The notes below the pieces were generated by a model, which worked only from the letters and a program-made list of their open reading frames with translations, had not been told where the DNA came from and made no database searches. A program made the position numbers and the translations under genes. Positions 1 through 11,560 of a stretch of DNA of 60,000 nt are shown here, piece after piece. The DNA is taken from NCBI RefSeq assembly GCF_029227915.1, contig NC_079886.1:21988501-22048500 (forward strand). The letters run 5' to 3'. The number at the start of each line of letters is the position of its first letter. Position 1 is the stretch's first letter. Source of the stretch: Hydractinia symbiolongicarpus (taxonomy: Eukaryota > Cnidaria > Hydrozoa > Anthoathecata > Hydractiniidae).

Positions 1-307
1 TTATGAGACCAAAAAATGTTTTTTTCTTATGCTCTATCTTACAAATTCTCCTTGGTACTTCTCAGCGTGACTAATACACATTTATACTATTTAAGACCTA
101 CACAACTAAATAAACAAAAATAAAGATTTTAACTAAAACAATATTTTAGGAAAAAAAATATACAATACAAATATACAATCCACCTCCTAAATTAAATCAA
201 TAATCTGTTAGCACAAATAAAATATAAAATACGTTTTCGATTTTAGCGATTATAACAATCCTACAGTATTTTTTTTTTCTTTTTTTTTTACGTCTTATTA
301 AATATAT

Positions 308-328
308 TTTTTTCTTTTTCTTTTCTAG
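308..328 (+). promoter_or_regulatory. 3' splice acceptor just upstream of the minicollagen start
   Basis: A pyrimidine run ending in TTTTCTAG (AG at 327-328) lies 13 nt before the ATG at 342. It has the form of a 3' splice site. It could receive a 5'-UTR exon from upstream or a trans-spliced leader, which hydrozoans are known to use. The TATAAATAAAT at 331-341 between the AG and the ATG is too close to the ATG to be a working TATA box, so it is more likely leader sequence. Confidence 0.55.
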
Positions 329-341
329 AATATAAATAAAT

Positions 342-1303
342 ATGGCAGCCCGATTTATCCTCGGATGTCTCTTGGTCGGTGTGGCCATGGCTAACGCCAA
401 AACTTTACACGGTAGGTGTCTAACTAAATTTATTGTAAGCTAACTTTTCTGTTTGTAAAAATTTCTTCGAATTAAAATGTCTTCGTATTAACTTTATTTT
501 TTTAGTCGAATCATAATTGGGGATTTTCTCTTTAATTCTTTTTGTGAGTTTTTGTGAAAAAATTTGAAATGCTATCGCAAGCTTTTGCTTATTTGCTCAT
601 GAAGTTATACTTTTTTTGTATATTTCGTTAAAAACTCAAAAAATTATATATCTTTTTCAAATTATACCGAACATGTTTTAAAAATTTTAATTGTTCATTA
701 ACAGATATGCATCGCTGCACAATTAATAAACAAACAAATTAACTTTAAAATAATTTTATTGAGCTCATATTAAAAATCAATGAACCATGAAAAGATCACT
801 ATACTCACTGTGAGTGTTAAAATCATACAGACATAACTCTTTTTCTCCCTTCCTCCCACACCTGAAAAAAATTCACGTCATGTTTAATGACTATTGTTTC
901 TTCTTTATTTTTAGAAATGTTAAAACGTGAAGCTAACCCATGTGGACCACCATGCCCAGCTACTTGTGCACCAGCATGTACTCCAGTATGTTGTGCCGCT
1001 CCACCACCACCTCCACCACCACCTCCACCACCACCACCTCCACCACCACCACCACCACCACCTCCACCACCACCAGCAGCTCTCCCAGGAAACCCAGGAC
1101 CTCCAGGACGTCCAGGACCACCAGGAGCACCAGGACCAGCTGGACCACCAGGACTTCCAGGACCCCCAGGAGCACCAGGAGCACCAGGACCCGGTGGACC
1201 ACCAGGAGCACCAGCACCACCACCAGCTCCATGCCCACCAGTCTGTGTGCAACAATGTGTACCATCTTGTCCACAATACTGTTGCCCAGCCCGCAAACGT
1301 TAA
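342..1303 (+). CDS. Minicollagen, nematocyst capsule wall protein (2 exons)
   Basis: Exons 342-411 and 915-1303 (GTAGGT donor, TTTTTAG acceptor, phase 1) encode 152 aa. In order: signal peptide (MAARFILGCLLVGVAMANA), a short propeptide ending in the dibasic KR, an N-terminal cysteine domain of pattern CX3CX3CX3CX3CC, 25 prolines (codons at 1001-1075), 14 Gly-X-Y triplets, a short proline-rich stretch, and a C-terminal CX3CX3CX3CX3CC domain followed by PARKR. This is the canonical group-1 minicollagen architecture. Family knowledge: minicollagens trimerise in the nematocyte post-Golgi vesicle and then cross-link by disulfide reshuffling of the cysteine domains to form the pressure-resistant capsule wall. 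Signal-peptide and propeptide placement matches the family. The gene symbol is left open because paralogue number cannot be judged from sequence alone. Confidence 0.97.
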
Positions 1304-1549
1304 ATGATGACAAGGAATTAGATATTTTTCAAATTACTTCTTTTCTTGAACTGATACTTTTCATATGGTTATTGACACAGACGCGAACAGATTAGCATCT
1401 ACTCGTCCAAGATAGATTGAATGGATTGGAATATATATTATATTGTTAAATTATAGTTTCAATTGTGTGGGACTTTCCATGCAACCCGGAATCTCATTAT
1501 TTTTTTTTTGAAAGATATATGTGAATTTTAATGCATGATCATATGAAAG

Positions 1550-1555
1550 AATAAA
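1550..1555 (+). terminator. Polyadenylation signal of the minicollagen gene
   Basis: AATAAA at 1550-1555, about 250 nt after the stop codon, is the first canonical polyadenylation hexamer downstream on this strand and is followed by T-rich sequence. Confidence 0.5.
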
Positions 1556-2150
1556 TATTTTTCTATCCATAAAATTTTGATCTTTTTTTCTTTCTTATCA
1601 AAAGTAATCTACAAGAATTGGACTAACTTGTTTTTGAATGCATTTAATTTTATTTCCAAAAAGATTTACAAAATATCCAACGCTTCAAAAGTATATAATT
1701 TTTCTACAAATAACATTTTTTCTAAAATTAACTACAAACAATTATATATCCCTTGAGATTTAAACTTCCGAGGTTTAAAAATAACCTTGCAGTACTCCAT
1801 GATTATGGTATTTTTTACAGAAAATTAAGCCTAATAGATCAAAAATTATGAACACACTCATGGCCTAGCTCTAATAAATGCTAGAAAAGCAAGTTAAACA
1901 TCTGCTCTAACAATTTTGGCACCCAGTTATCGGGAAAAAAATAAAAATCAAGCCAGCAAATCGCTCTACATATCTCAGTTTTCTTGTTGTAACCATATGT
2001 TGTAGAAATCTTCGATAACTCAACGCGTCATTTCTGCATGATCTTTATAAGTTGAAGCTTGAAAAAATATGCCTAACTAAATCGTTTGTTTACTGTCAGG
2101 AAATAAAATTTTGTGGCAATGTCCAAAGATGGCGTTTAACATTACCTAGA

Positions 2151-2516
2151 CTAACATTTGAGTTCTTTTGAATTAAAAACACCAGAAATACATTCAGTCG
2201 AAGGTTTTCTTTGATCAAAATTTCGAAGGTTGTATAGAAGGCAGAGAAAGGGTTTGACAGATTCGCTATTTCTTGTTTTGTAAAAGGTATAAGCGTTGCA
2301 GTAACTACTACGAAAACACGCATCGAAGCATTGACTCACTGTATCAACGTGAGTATAATTTTTGGTTATGATAGCTAGGTTAACAAATTTCTTGTTATAC
2401 AGGAACCCGTCCTTATAGACAGCATTCTGGCAATGTTCTCCAAAAATTGCGTCACTTGTTAACAATATCCAGTGAATACATAGATAAAACAATGCGTGAT
2501 TTAATTGGATGAACAT
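2151..2516 (-). CDS. Small secreted PAN/apple-like protein
   Basis: An uninterrupted 121-codon frame starts at the ATG at 2516. An upstream in-frame TTG is not used. Residues 1 to about 26 form a hydrophobic signal peptide ending near TSDAIFG. The mature part has eight cysteines, spaced as a CX3C pair (QCFDAC), a CNAYTFY motif and a CLLY motif, with a final Cys at the C-terminus. That spacing, with alternating aromatic residues, resembles PAN/apple-type modules common in cnidarian secreted proteins, which bind carbohydrate or protein. No membrane segment is present. It may be one exon of a longer gene, but a stop codon closes the frame with no convincing donor before it. Function is inferred from fold resemblance only. 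Confidence 0.6.
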   Translation of the reverse strand: MFIQLNHALFYLCIHWILLTSDAIFGEHCQNAVYKDGFLYNKKFVNLAIITKNYTHVDTVSQCFDACFRSSYCNAYTFYKTRNSESVKPFLCLLYNLRNFDQRKPSTECISGVFNSKELKC

Positions 2517-5500
2517 TTTATTAATCAATCGGTTTTCTTGTCAGATTTTCTTTGTTAAAAAACGAGTTACCTTGAGTGTTTCTTGATCACCTTAATTTTC
2601 CTTTTAATTCTTCTTTTGTTTAAAGCATTTTGATTTTTCCAAACATCTGCAAGTACCCCTACTTAACTTTTCAATCGTAAACTAACAAAACTTACTTCTA
2701 TTGTGTATGTGTGAAGTCTACTCATAAACTTGGATAATCAAAATTTTTTAAAACAAAAACTAACAAGAAGGCGTGAAAAAAATAAAAAAACACGCGATCA
2801 GTGTTTAGATGTTGAAACCAACAGCGATTATCAAAAATGTGAAGGAACGATCAATCTTGCAGGGATGACAAAACCGAATTATTAAAGAAACAATATACTT
2901 TTATAGAAATTCTAAAACACAAGCGTAGCAAATGCTTTCATATAAAATGACAAATATGCTGATTTTATTCTAATAAGAAGTATACAGCCTCTTCTCGATC
3001 TAGCGTAACCTGTTAAACGAAGCTTCTGTATTAAAACCTTTTCTTTGATAAAGATAAATTTATTCCTCTTCTTTGAAAAAGCTAAATATGTTTTGCTATC
3101 AGACTAAAACGTGTATTTAAGCTTGACTCTGGATTTGCAATTTCGACCTCAGGGTTTCTGCTTCCCCTTCAGATATCGGAATGATGCTTTTTTCGGAGTT
3201 TAGCTAGTTAGCTAGTTTGACAATAATATTTAGCGAAGATTTCTAGGTAACATAAAACATGACTTTGCATTTTTGATTTAATACTTTTAATTTGATTTTG
3301 GAATTCTAGCCTTTTAGGCGAGGTCAATTAGATTCTTTTGAAGAAACTTTGACAATAACAACAAGGAATTATTTCTTTCAGTACATGCAACACGCAGGGC
3401 GAATCAGTTCGATCATTTAATGCAGCAAAACTTGTGAATATGGTACAAATAATTTCAAGCAAAGGGATGACTTCCGACAATTTGACACTACATGCGGCGG
3501 AAAGGAGAAATATGGTAGATTCGTTAGGGATTCGTTAATTAAGTCTTCAATTGTTGTTGGCCTAGCTCACTAACCTTAATAATCTTATCAAATCCTTTTA
3601 TTGTACCTTCCACAAATTTGGTAGGTAAAAATAACCTATCTTAACAATTTTATAGAATTAAGTAGGTTTTTAACGATATTTTCCTATTTTACTAATAGGT
3701 CTAAAATGGTTGGGTAAGCCAGATAAAAGCTGTTCTGTAGTCATTTTACTCGTAAAAAACGTTGAAACGATTGATACGTCACTTAACGATCTTGTCTGTA
3801 GCTAGTTTAACGAGGTGGTTTCAATTTGGACTTTGTGTAAGCATGGAGAATTTTGAATTTGTACGATGTGGAATGAAGTGCCGTTTTTGTTCAAATATCG
3901 TGTGTATCCGTTTTTCTGGCACCATGTTAAATCACTTTGTTGCCTGCCATGGTTTTTTAATCAAACGGTCGACTAGTTGTAAACTCATTCGACCACCTTT
4001 TTAGTGCACTTTGAATACAAAATGATGTCAAAATGAAATAAAAACAGCAAAATATTGAATTAATTTTCTATCAATAATCTATTATTAACAGTAAAAAGAA
4101 ACTTAAATATGCTCAATCGAATTCTTCGTAAATAATGGAAAAGAAAAATCGTAATTCATTGAAAAGAAATCAGAATCTAAGTGTAACACTAAAAATATTT
4201 TAAGTGTATTTTCGTGAAGGAGACATTTTTTTTTTTTTTAAAGTATGGATTTTTTTAGTGGTTTCATGATGCACACAATTCGGTGTGTTAGAAAAGTTGT
4301 ACAATTACAGTCATGTAGTTTCATCTTAGTTGAAACCTCTGGTGAGGACTTTTGCACAGGATTGGAATATATGTTCTTGTAGCTTTGTTCTTTTCATAGA
4401 TACCATATTATTTAAACTGGAAGAAAAAATTTTTTTGGCTTTATTTTGTTTTTTAAAAATTTTGTCGAAACCAAAATTATATTCAAATATAAATTTCAAA
4501 AAATGAGAAAGAAAATTTTGTACAGCTACATTGCTTTGATGTATTTACTTGGTAAAAATTTTTCATAGGTAACATGTTTTTTACCTTGAAACTTGTAGCT
4601 ATCAATCTTCTCTTGTTCATTTGTGATGTCATCTTTAGTGATATCAAATTAATATTCTTTTAACAAAAAAGGTATGCGCAAAATGCGTTTGACTGGCTAG
4701 TAATCGTGAACAATGCTGGTCTAATAAGAAGAGGGAATGGCTATACGAGTTACGACACATGTGATAAGCAAATCATAAATCAGGTTTATTCAGTGCAAGC
4801 CATGCCTTAGCCGCAATGTGGGAATGATGTTAGTAGTTTGTCTTTTAGAATCAATACATCATTTACGAAATACTCCATATCTATTTAATGTCAAGCGATG
4901 TTTTTCTTTTGGATTGCCATACTCTCTTGTCAGCAAGTTTATGGTTTGATGCAGCTATCAAAAAATTCATCCATCCAAGACGAACATGCAGGCCATCATA
5001 TGAATCATCATTCGGAGTAAGTAATGACCACTTGTAATAATGGCTCAGGGGCCAAGGGACACTAGGGACAAGGATGCGTGAGCTACATAAAACTTTCTAG
5101 TATTATTTACCAACCACGAGGGCTTGTTTCATGTACTATTTTTTTATTGTAGGTCTGGTGTGGCCATCAGTAGTGCTTTTTCTGTGATTTTCAGCTATTC
5201 TTGGATGTCCAATATAACAATATTTAATATTTAATTCAACATCTTGTTTTTGTCCTCATTGCTTATAAAATTCTTCACCGTTATTAGCTTGACTTTCGTG
5301 TTAGTTATTATTCGAAACAACGATTATTTAGTATTCCCTAAGAATAAGAATTCAGGAGGCAAAATTAACAGGTCCATGTGATTGTTACTGTTTGTAAGAA
5401 GACAATCACAAACAAATACGTGCATATAAACGACCATTTTTTCTGATTCTTGTAAGCAACCGCCCCTCTAATAGACGCCCTCTCGAATAAACGCCTTTTC

Positions 5501-6626
5501 TAGAAGTGGGCGTTGAATCTTACCCTGTTATTGTATTTCATAGTAAGATAATTTTCGATATGTTCTTTTATTTTCTTTAAGCTATAACTTCCGCGTGTGG
5601 AACTTCTTTCCGCTTGGCAAGTTAATTCTCTAACATTTCAGAGTGTGTTTTATGATTTGTTATGAAAAGCAATTTCGCCAGTACTAAACTTCTAACTTCT
5701 CTTTCCCTTTTTTCAGTATTCGCTGCTCTTGGATCCTAATTAATGAAATAGTCCAATACATTTGAAACTTCTGTAGGTACATGCCCTCCAAGAACATCCT
5801 TTTCGTAAAGCCAATCCAGTGCTTGTCCTTCATCTTGACTGATTCCCGTTTATCCAGAATTAAAAAATGTGATTAATGCCCCATTCTTTTAAAAGCCCCT
5901 TTAAATTGAACGCCCCCTCTAAAACAAGAAAGATTTAATAAACGCCCTGACCGTTAGTTTTACTGTATGCACAATAACAATAATCCTAATATGCATAATT
6001 TCCAATTGATCATTTTCCTGCAACATATACAACTAATAATAACTGAGAATCAGTTAGAAAGTTTTTTGCAAGTTTTTCGCATTTTCATAGATTTTTTCAA
6101 GAAAAGATTTATTCCTAGAGCAAAGCCACAGAATTTTAACATGCTTAAACCGTTGCTAAACATCAATCCAATGTTAGATTTTATCCCCCTCCCTCCTCGC
6201 TCAGATCAAAATTAGGGAAATGTAAAATTCAAGTATTATTGTCTCTTCCATAAGCTCTAGTGGAGCGTGTGGATATTGAATCAGTTCATATACTTCTTAT
6301 TTTTCAAACACGTCCTCTACTCTCCTTTTCTTTTGTTAATATCTTGCATTTGTTGTTACAACGATCAGACAAATTATCGTCATCACTAGAACAACTCAGT
6401 AAAATAAAGCCATACATTACAACCTCATTTCCAGGTGTTTTTACTACTTGAAAGAAAAGTCGAAATATAATGTTCTCCCCCTAGGTAACAAACAGAAAAA
6501 ATCTCCGAAAAATAAAATTTCTGATAGTGATCTAGTGAAAAATAGAGAGGTCCTTCAATATCAACAATCAATTATGACAAGAAACTTTTCCTGTTATTAC
6601 ATGTGTGTGTTATTCTGCTTGTATAG
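2517..6626. other. Intergenic region with no supported gene
   Basis: AT-rich sequence lying between two genes. Open frames here are short and lack recognisable domains. The 80-codon frame at 3762-4004 has a CX2C...HX4H spacing in its second half but no flanking exons, so it is not called. The first exon of the downstream channel gene (signal peptide) must lie in the right part of this interval but could not be identified. The CGCCC-rich repeat at 5451-5960 is described separately. Confidence 0.5.
5451..5960. repeat. CGCCC-motif repetitive element
   Basis: Two clusters of the motif CGCCC(C)TCTAATAAACGCC and its variants, in the same orientation, occur at about 5460-5520 and 5875-5955. They bracket about 350 bp of unrelated AT-rich DNA. 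The GC-rich motifs stand out sharply from the background and suggest the ends of a non-autonomous element or two copies of a simple dispersed repeat. No terminal inversion or target duplication could be confirmed. Confidence 0.4.
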
Positions 6627-9600
6627 ACGCACATTGATGGAGGAAGAAAAATATGCCAATGTGTTTGAGAAGTACTTATCAGATGATCACACAATCTTTC
6701 GAATGTTTAGGCCGAATTACACGGGTAACTTATTTTTGGTTAATTTTTGAGCATTGGACAATGTGCTACGATTTCGAAAACGTGTGTAAATTATTGGTTG
6801 CATTCTAAGAGATATAGATGTATATATTGTATTACGACTATGATGATGAACAATACTAGTCAAAGTTCTGAGTCCTCTCTCTCTCAGAAATTGAAAATAA
6901 ATAAGCCTGTTTTCAGCTGAGCGCAGCGAATTAGAGAATAATATCCTATATTTGAAGGTCATGGTGCATTGTGGGTCACCTCCACTCACACTCCCAAAAT
7001 AATAATTTTCTTATACATAAAATCACAACCGTAAAAATCTCTAACACAATTTACGAATTTTCCAGCTACCTTATTAGTTTTAAAACATTTGACAAAATAA
7101 TTTGATATTCCATCACTAGTTGTTTTTATATTACTAGAGGATCCTATCACGATTGAGGTGGATTTGACTGTCGTGTCATTTGGAAGTATCAATCTTCTAG
7201 ATCAGGTACGATTATTAGCAATCTAATTCTATAACAACAACGCTTATAAGGACATCCATGTTTTCCCTAAACCCTCATTTTTGTTGAAAAAATTATATGC
7301 ATTTTCGTTAGTGTAATGTCCAAGCGATTAGGTGTATATGAGCTTCCATTAGCTAAGTGGGTGTTTCTTTCAGAAGCAATCAGTTGATGGAAGAACCAAT
7401 ACATTTTTATCTTTAAGTCAGAAAAAATCATTTTTTTGACGATTAGTTACAGTGAAACAAGATAATTTGATTATTTTAAAATAAATTTTAATTTTAGAAA
7501 TATACATATTTGCGTAAGTAATGAGGTTTTTACTGCTTTTGGTTTTTTATAGACGGTTCGTATTGATTTATTTTTGCGACAATATTGGAATGACTATCGC
7601 TACAAGCACTCACTGGCAGAGAAAGTCACTCCATTGATGGGTTCCAAACAACCTTCGGATTACTTATGGGTGCCAGATACAAGCATACGAAACTCGCGCT
7701 CGTCGAAAAAAACTCACTTTGCAGTGCAAAGTGATAAATTGGATATTCAACCTGATGGTAACATAAAATGGTCCACCATGTAAGTATTTCAAAGTGTTTC
7801 TCTATAGTTAAGAATTCTGGACATTAACGATTTTAGAAAACAAAACATTCGATTGTTTTAATTCGATCTCATTTTTTCAAATGTTTATGTTTGATAAATA
7901 GTTTCTGCTATACCATTGCAGTAGTGCTATTCCAATGATTTTCTTTACAATTTAATATCAGGATGTCGGTGACCACATACTGTAGTCTAGATTTTCGAAA
8001 TTATCCCATGGATTCACAGAAGTGCTCTGTGGGATTTGAAAGTTGTAAGTTATCTGTAACGGTTTTTGCCTTGTTCGAAATATCGTAAAATGCCGTAATC
8101 AAACGCAGCGCTTATTAGCGGTGATAGTACGACTTTGGTGGGCTTATAATCGAGTATAGAAAAAGTGCAAGGGAAAAGGAAAAAATAACTGAATAATTTT
8201 TTTCAATGATGTGTATTTTCTTCTAAAGTTCCTATAATTTTTAAGTCAAATTGCTCTATATGCTCTAAAATGTCTCTCCTCATTCTCTGGAGATAAACTC
8301 GAAAGTAGTTTCGAGGTTTTATTCTCAAAGAGCTCTGGGGACGAGAATGGTCTCTCCTCTAACTTCGTCTCCAGGGTCTTGTGGCGCCTGAGCCGTTATC
8401 AACGTTACGCTGCTATCAACTTCATTTATAAGGCAAAAAGCCCTTGGAACGAGGTTGGTCTGTACTCTTTAATCTTCGTTAATCTTCGCTTATAAACGGG
8501 TATGAAAAATTTTGATAAGGATTTGGTGCGCTTAACTATGGGTGCGCTTGATTACGGCTTTTCACGGTATAGCATTTTTAAATTACCACTTTTGATTTTC
8601 ATTACTTTGAAACAAATCTGTTGTTTCTTGTTTGAGCAATCGCAGTTGATGTATTTTTACTCTCTTTCATGAAAGATGCTTATGATGCTTCACATATCAG
8701 ATACAAATGGAGGACCAGCAAACCCATTTTTTTCTCAAGTCGATATATACCACAATTCGAACTAACGAATTATTTTACAGAAAATATATTTTCAGAATAC
8801 GTCGCGGGTAAGTTAAACATGCGCAGTAGCTACATAGTTTATCGTACTTTCGCTGTTGCTTTGACCAATAAATTTAATGAGTACACTAAACATAAAGTTT
8901 GAAGTACACGATCAAGCATTGTTGTGTGATATTCTAACAGCAGTTAATATGGAACCAAAGAAAAATATAACCACGCGAATCTTAAAAATATTGCTGCAAG
9001 TTTAATGACTTGATTTTTTCTGTCTTTTATATTAATACACGTTTCCCGAATTACATGTTTATAATTTTATAATTTTGATGTTAAGATCATGTGCATATTG
9101 TGGTATTTATGTTAGTGTCTTTTTAATTTTTTGACTTGTACTAACTTGCCTCGGTTTCAAGCAGAGGTCAATTGCACTAAATTGCACTAAGTTGTTTGTT
9201 TACTGTATGAATCCTAAGATTTCAATTTTATGAAGTTTCAGGTGAGCATTTCAAAAATCACATTCATTTTGTTTAAAAACTTTGAGAAATAGCAGAAAAA
9301 CTAATTTACAACTTCCATCCCAGGGCCTGTAGCATGTTTTGATAATCCTCATATCAAAAAACGCTACAGGACCTGGGACCTCGAGGTTGACTAAATTAGG
9401 AAAGGTGTATTAGAACTATCTTTCTTGCTTTAAAAATTGGTACTAATTTTTGTTAGGTAATTATTCATCACTATTGCTGACATTTGAATTCCAAAGACAA
9501 CTTCCTCACTCTATTATGAATATCTTCTTTCCATCGGTTGCCGTAGTTTCCGTGTCATGGGTATCACTATGGATACACAAGAAATCGACATCAGCCCGCG

Positions 9601-10971
9601 TAGGCAAGTATATAAGAACAAGATTTTGCAGAAGTTTAAGAACAAAATAAAAACAGCTTCTGAACTCTGCTTTCTGAACTAAAAACAACTCGAGTGAGAA
9701 TTTTTCCATAAAATAAGAACAATCCAGAATGTTAATTTCCTAGCAATTCTCTCTCAAGCTAATAATTGATTGTCATCGTTTGTTGGTGAACACAATTCGA
9801 AAGATCCAATTGCAACAGAAACAAACTTTTTCATACAAACACATAAATTTCAGAGATGGCTTTAGACATACAAATCAAAATTTAGACTCGAAGTATTATT
9901 TGAACTTTATTTTTAAGGTACTGGTATTACTACCCTTTTGACGCTAACTGGAATATGGACTGGTGTCAATCGGGGATTTCCTCGGGTTGATTACGTGAAA
10001 GCGATTGATGTTTATTTCATGGTGTCATTCGTGTTTATACTATTGACATTGGTGGAATACACTGCGGTGGCTTTTGTTAATTTTCCTTTGTGGAAAATGC
10101 GACGATATTATCGTGAATTTGAAAAAGTTGCAAAATCGCAAGCTACAAATAAAACGGTAGGTGATAAAAATAATTTTTCGTTGAAAGTTTAATTTTACCA
10201 ATGCGGTTTCATTTTACGGAGGCTTTTATAAGAAAAAAGGTAAAAGATTAAACAAAAATCGCCACTACAAACAATACCAGAAGTTTTCCGATAGTTTACG
10301 CTTCTCATTAACCCCCGTCCATTTTACTCTAAATTAATAATTCCTCACGACATCTCAAAGCGGATATCCTGGACACGAATTTGGAATCAATAATGAAATG
10401 TATCTGAGCATGCGCAGTTCTGTTTGCTTTAACTTCAATATTTTTACGTCGTATAAAATCAGGCACATTTTTCAAATTTTTTGATGTCAGTTTTGACCAT
10501 ACATAACGTAATCAATGAAGTTTATCTTTTTAGCAAAAATTAGCTAAAGCAGAGTGCTTATACATATATTTGCATATATTTTAGACCACATTCCCAATCA
10601 CCAACTCTACGCAAACCAGTTTAATCCGCCAAAGTATACGCAAATACCCTTTTGGTACAATAACAACATCAAATTCAGTCTACCCTGGGTTTTCTAGCGT
10701 TGAACCTATTTCACAACAAACAAAACCCGTCACACCACGCTCGGCACGACAAGAATATCCAGCGTCAGATAGCGGCATGGATTCCGACGATTCAAGCAAC
10801 GAAGTTCGTGACGTAAAAGATGCCCATCTTTACAACCCAAAGACAGCAAGTTTGGACATTATTAGTCGAGTTGCATTTCCGTTTTGTTATGTTTGTTTTC
10901 TTGTTTATTTTTGGACCCATTACGCTGTGTATGGTGGCAGGAAAGAGGAAAGTAACATGATTGAAAAATGA
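6627..10971 (+). CDS. Cys-loop ligand-gated anion channel, GABA-A/glycine receptor-like (5' end missing)
   Basis: Eight phase-compatible exons give 459 aa: 6627-6724, 7138-7205, 7553-7779, 7962-8044, 8676-8807, 9457-9603, 9918-10156 and 10585-10971. The extracellular part has the start of the ligand-binding domain (FRPNYTG), a [11 protein letters not shown] strand, and the signature Cys loop with exactly 13 residues between cysteines and a central YPMD. M1 lies in the exon at 9457. M2 reads [14 protein letters not shown], with Ala at -1' and Arg at 0' as in anion-selective channels; -2' is Ser rather than the usual Pro. [11 protein letters not shown] and M3 follow, then a roughly 115-residue Ser/Thr-rich cytoplasmic loop and M4 ([10 protein letters not shown]). 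Family knowledge: pentameric chloride channels in neurons. The signal-peptide exon was not found upstream. One intron is GC-AG. The ligand cannot be assigned. Confidence 0.93.
8081..8572. mobile_element. MITE with TA target duplication in a channel-gene intron
   Basis: The left end at 8081 and the right end at 8572 are imperfect inverted repeats about 26 bp long, sharing a core GCCGTAATCAA followed by RCGC. Both are flanked by TA, the target duplication typical of Tc1/mariner-type insertions. The roughly 490-bp interior has no coding capacity and includes the fragment CCCTTGGAACGAGGTTGG, which recurs as a variant near 34370. The element lies wholly inside the intron 8045-8675. It is probably a non-autonomous mariner-class element; the superfamily is inferred from the TA flanks only. 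Confidence 0.6.
9318..9395. repeat. Hairpin repeat, copy 1
   Basis: The arm TCCCAGGGCCTGTAGC pairs with GCTACAGGACCTGGGA around a T-rich/A-rich stem, giving a hairpin of about 30 bp per arm. TCGAGGTTG follows. A second copy with the same stem and the same following bases is at 15161-15243. This copy lies in the channel-gene intron 8808-9456. Confidence 0.75.
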
Positions 10972-11560
10972 AGAGGACGTTCAATTAACTCGTCAAAGAG
11001 TGTGTGTTTTTAATAGGTTTCACGTAGATTTTTATTGCTATTCTAGCAAATCAAATTAAGTATTTACGAGTATGTAATTAGTGTTTAGAGCAAACCTTGT
11101 CAATTGTCAGATCTTTTTATAACCAGAGTAAAACGCACTCAGTTCTACAAACGGTTCTCTGCTTAAAAATTTTACCCATTCTTACAAACCTTTTCGCATT
11201 TTTTTCACACTAAACGATATGGCCTAAAATTTAAGGGTATCTTAATTCTTTGTAACAAGACTGAATGTAGTGTGTACTTTTTTACTTTCTGTACTTTTTA
11301 ATTATCGCAAATTTAAAAACAACAAGGTTTTGTTAGATTTATAAATAATTATTGTGTTTTATACTTTACCTTTACTGCTGTCATATATCAGCTGAACTTT
11401 TGACACAGAATGTTGCAGATACTTGTTAAAGCCCTGTGTAGTAATTACATTGTAGTTAATAGAAAAAAACACTTCTGCACCAGTCTTTTTCTTTTAACTA
11501 TGATTACACGTATCGTTTACCTCCTTCAAGTCCTTTACTATTAAGTCACATTTAGGAGGA
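10972..11560. other. 3' flank of the channel gene
   Basis: AT-rich sequence from the channel stop codon to the minisatellite. It presumably holds the 3' UTR. No gene or repeat is recognised. Confidence 0.4.

Noticed and set aside
331-341. TATA box before minicollagen
   Set aside because: It lies directly before the ATG and after a splice acceptor, so it cannot position transcription for this start codon.
823-1395. Long open frames on both strands across the minicollagen exon
   Set aside because: They are shifted-frame or antisense readings of the CCA/GGA-rich repeat. Only the 915-1303 frame joins the signal-peptide exon and shows the cysteine domains.
3762-4004. Possible zinc-finger fragment (CX2C...HX4H)
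   Set aside because: Spacing is atypical, no flanking exon or repeat finger is present, and the rest of the frame has no domain character.
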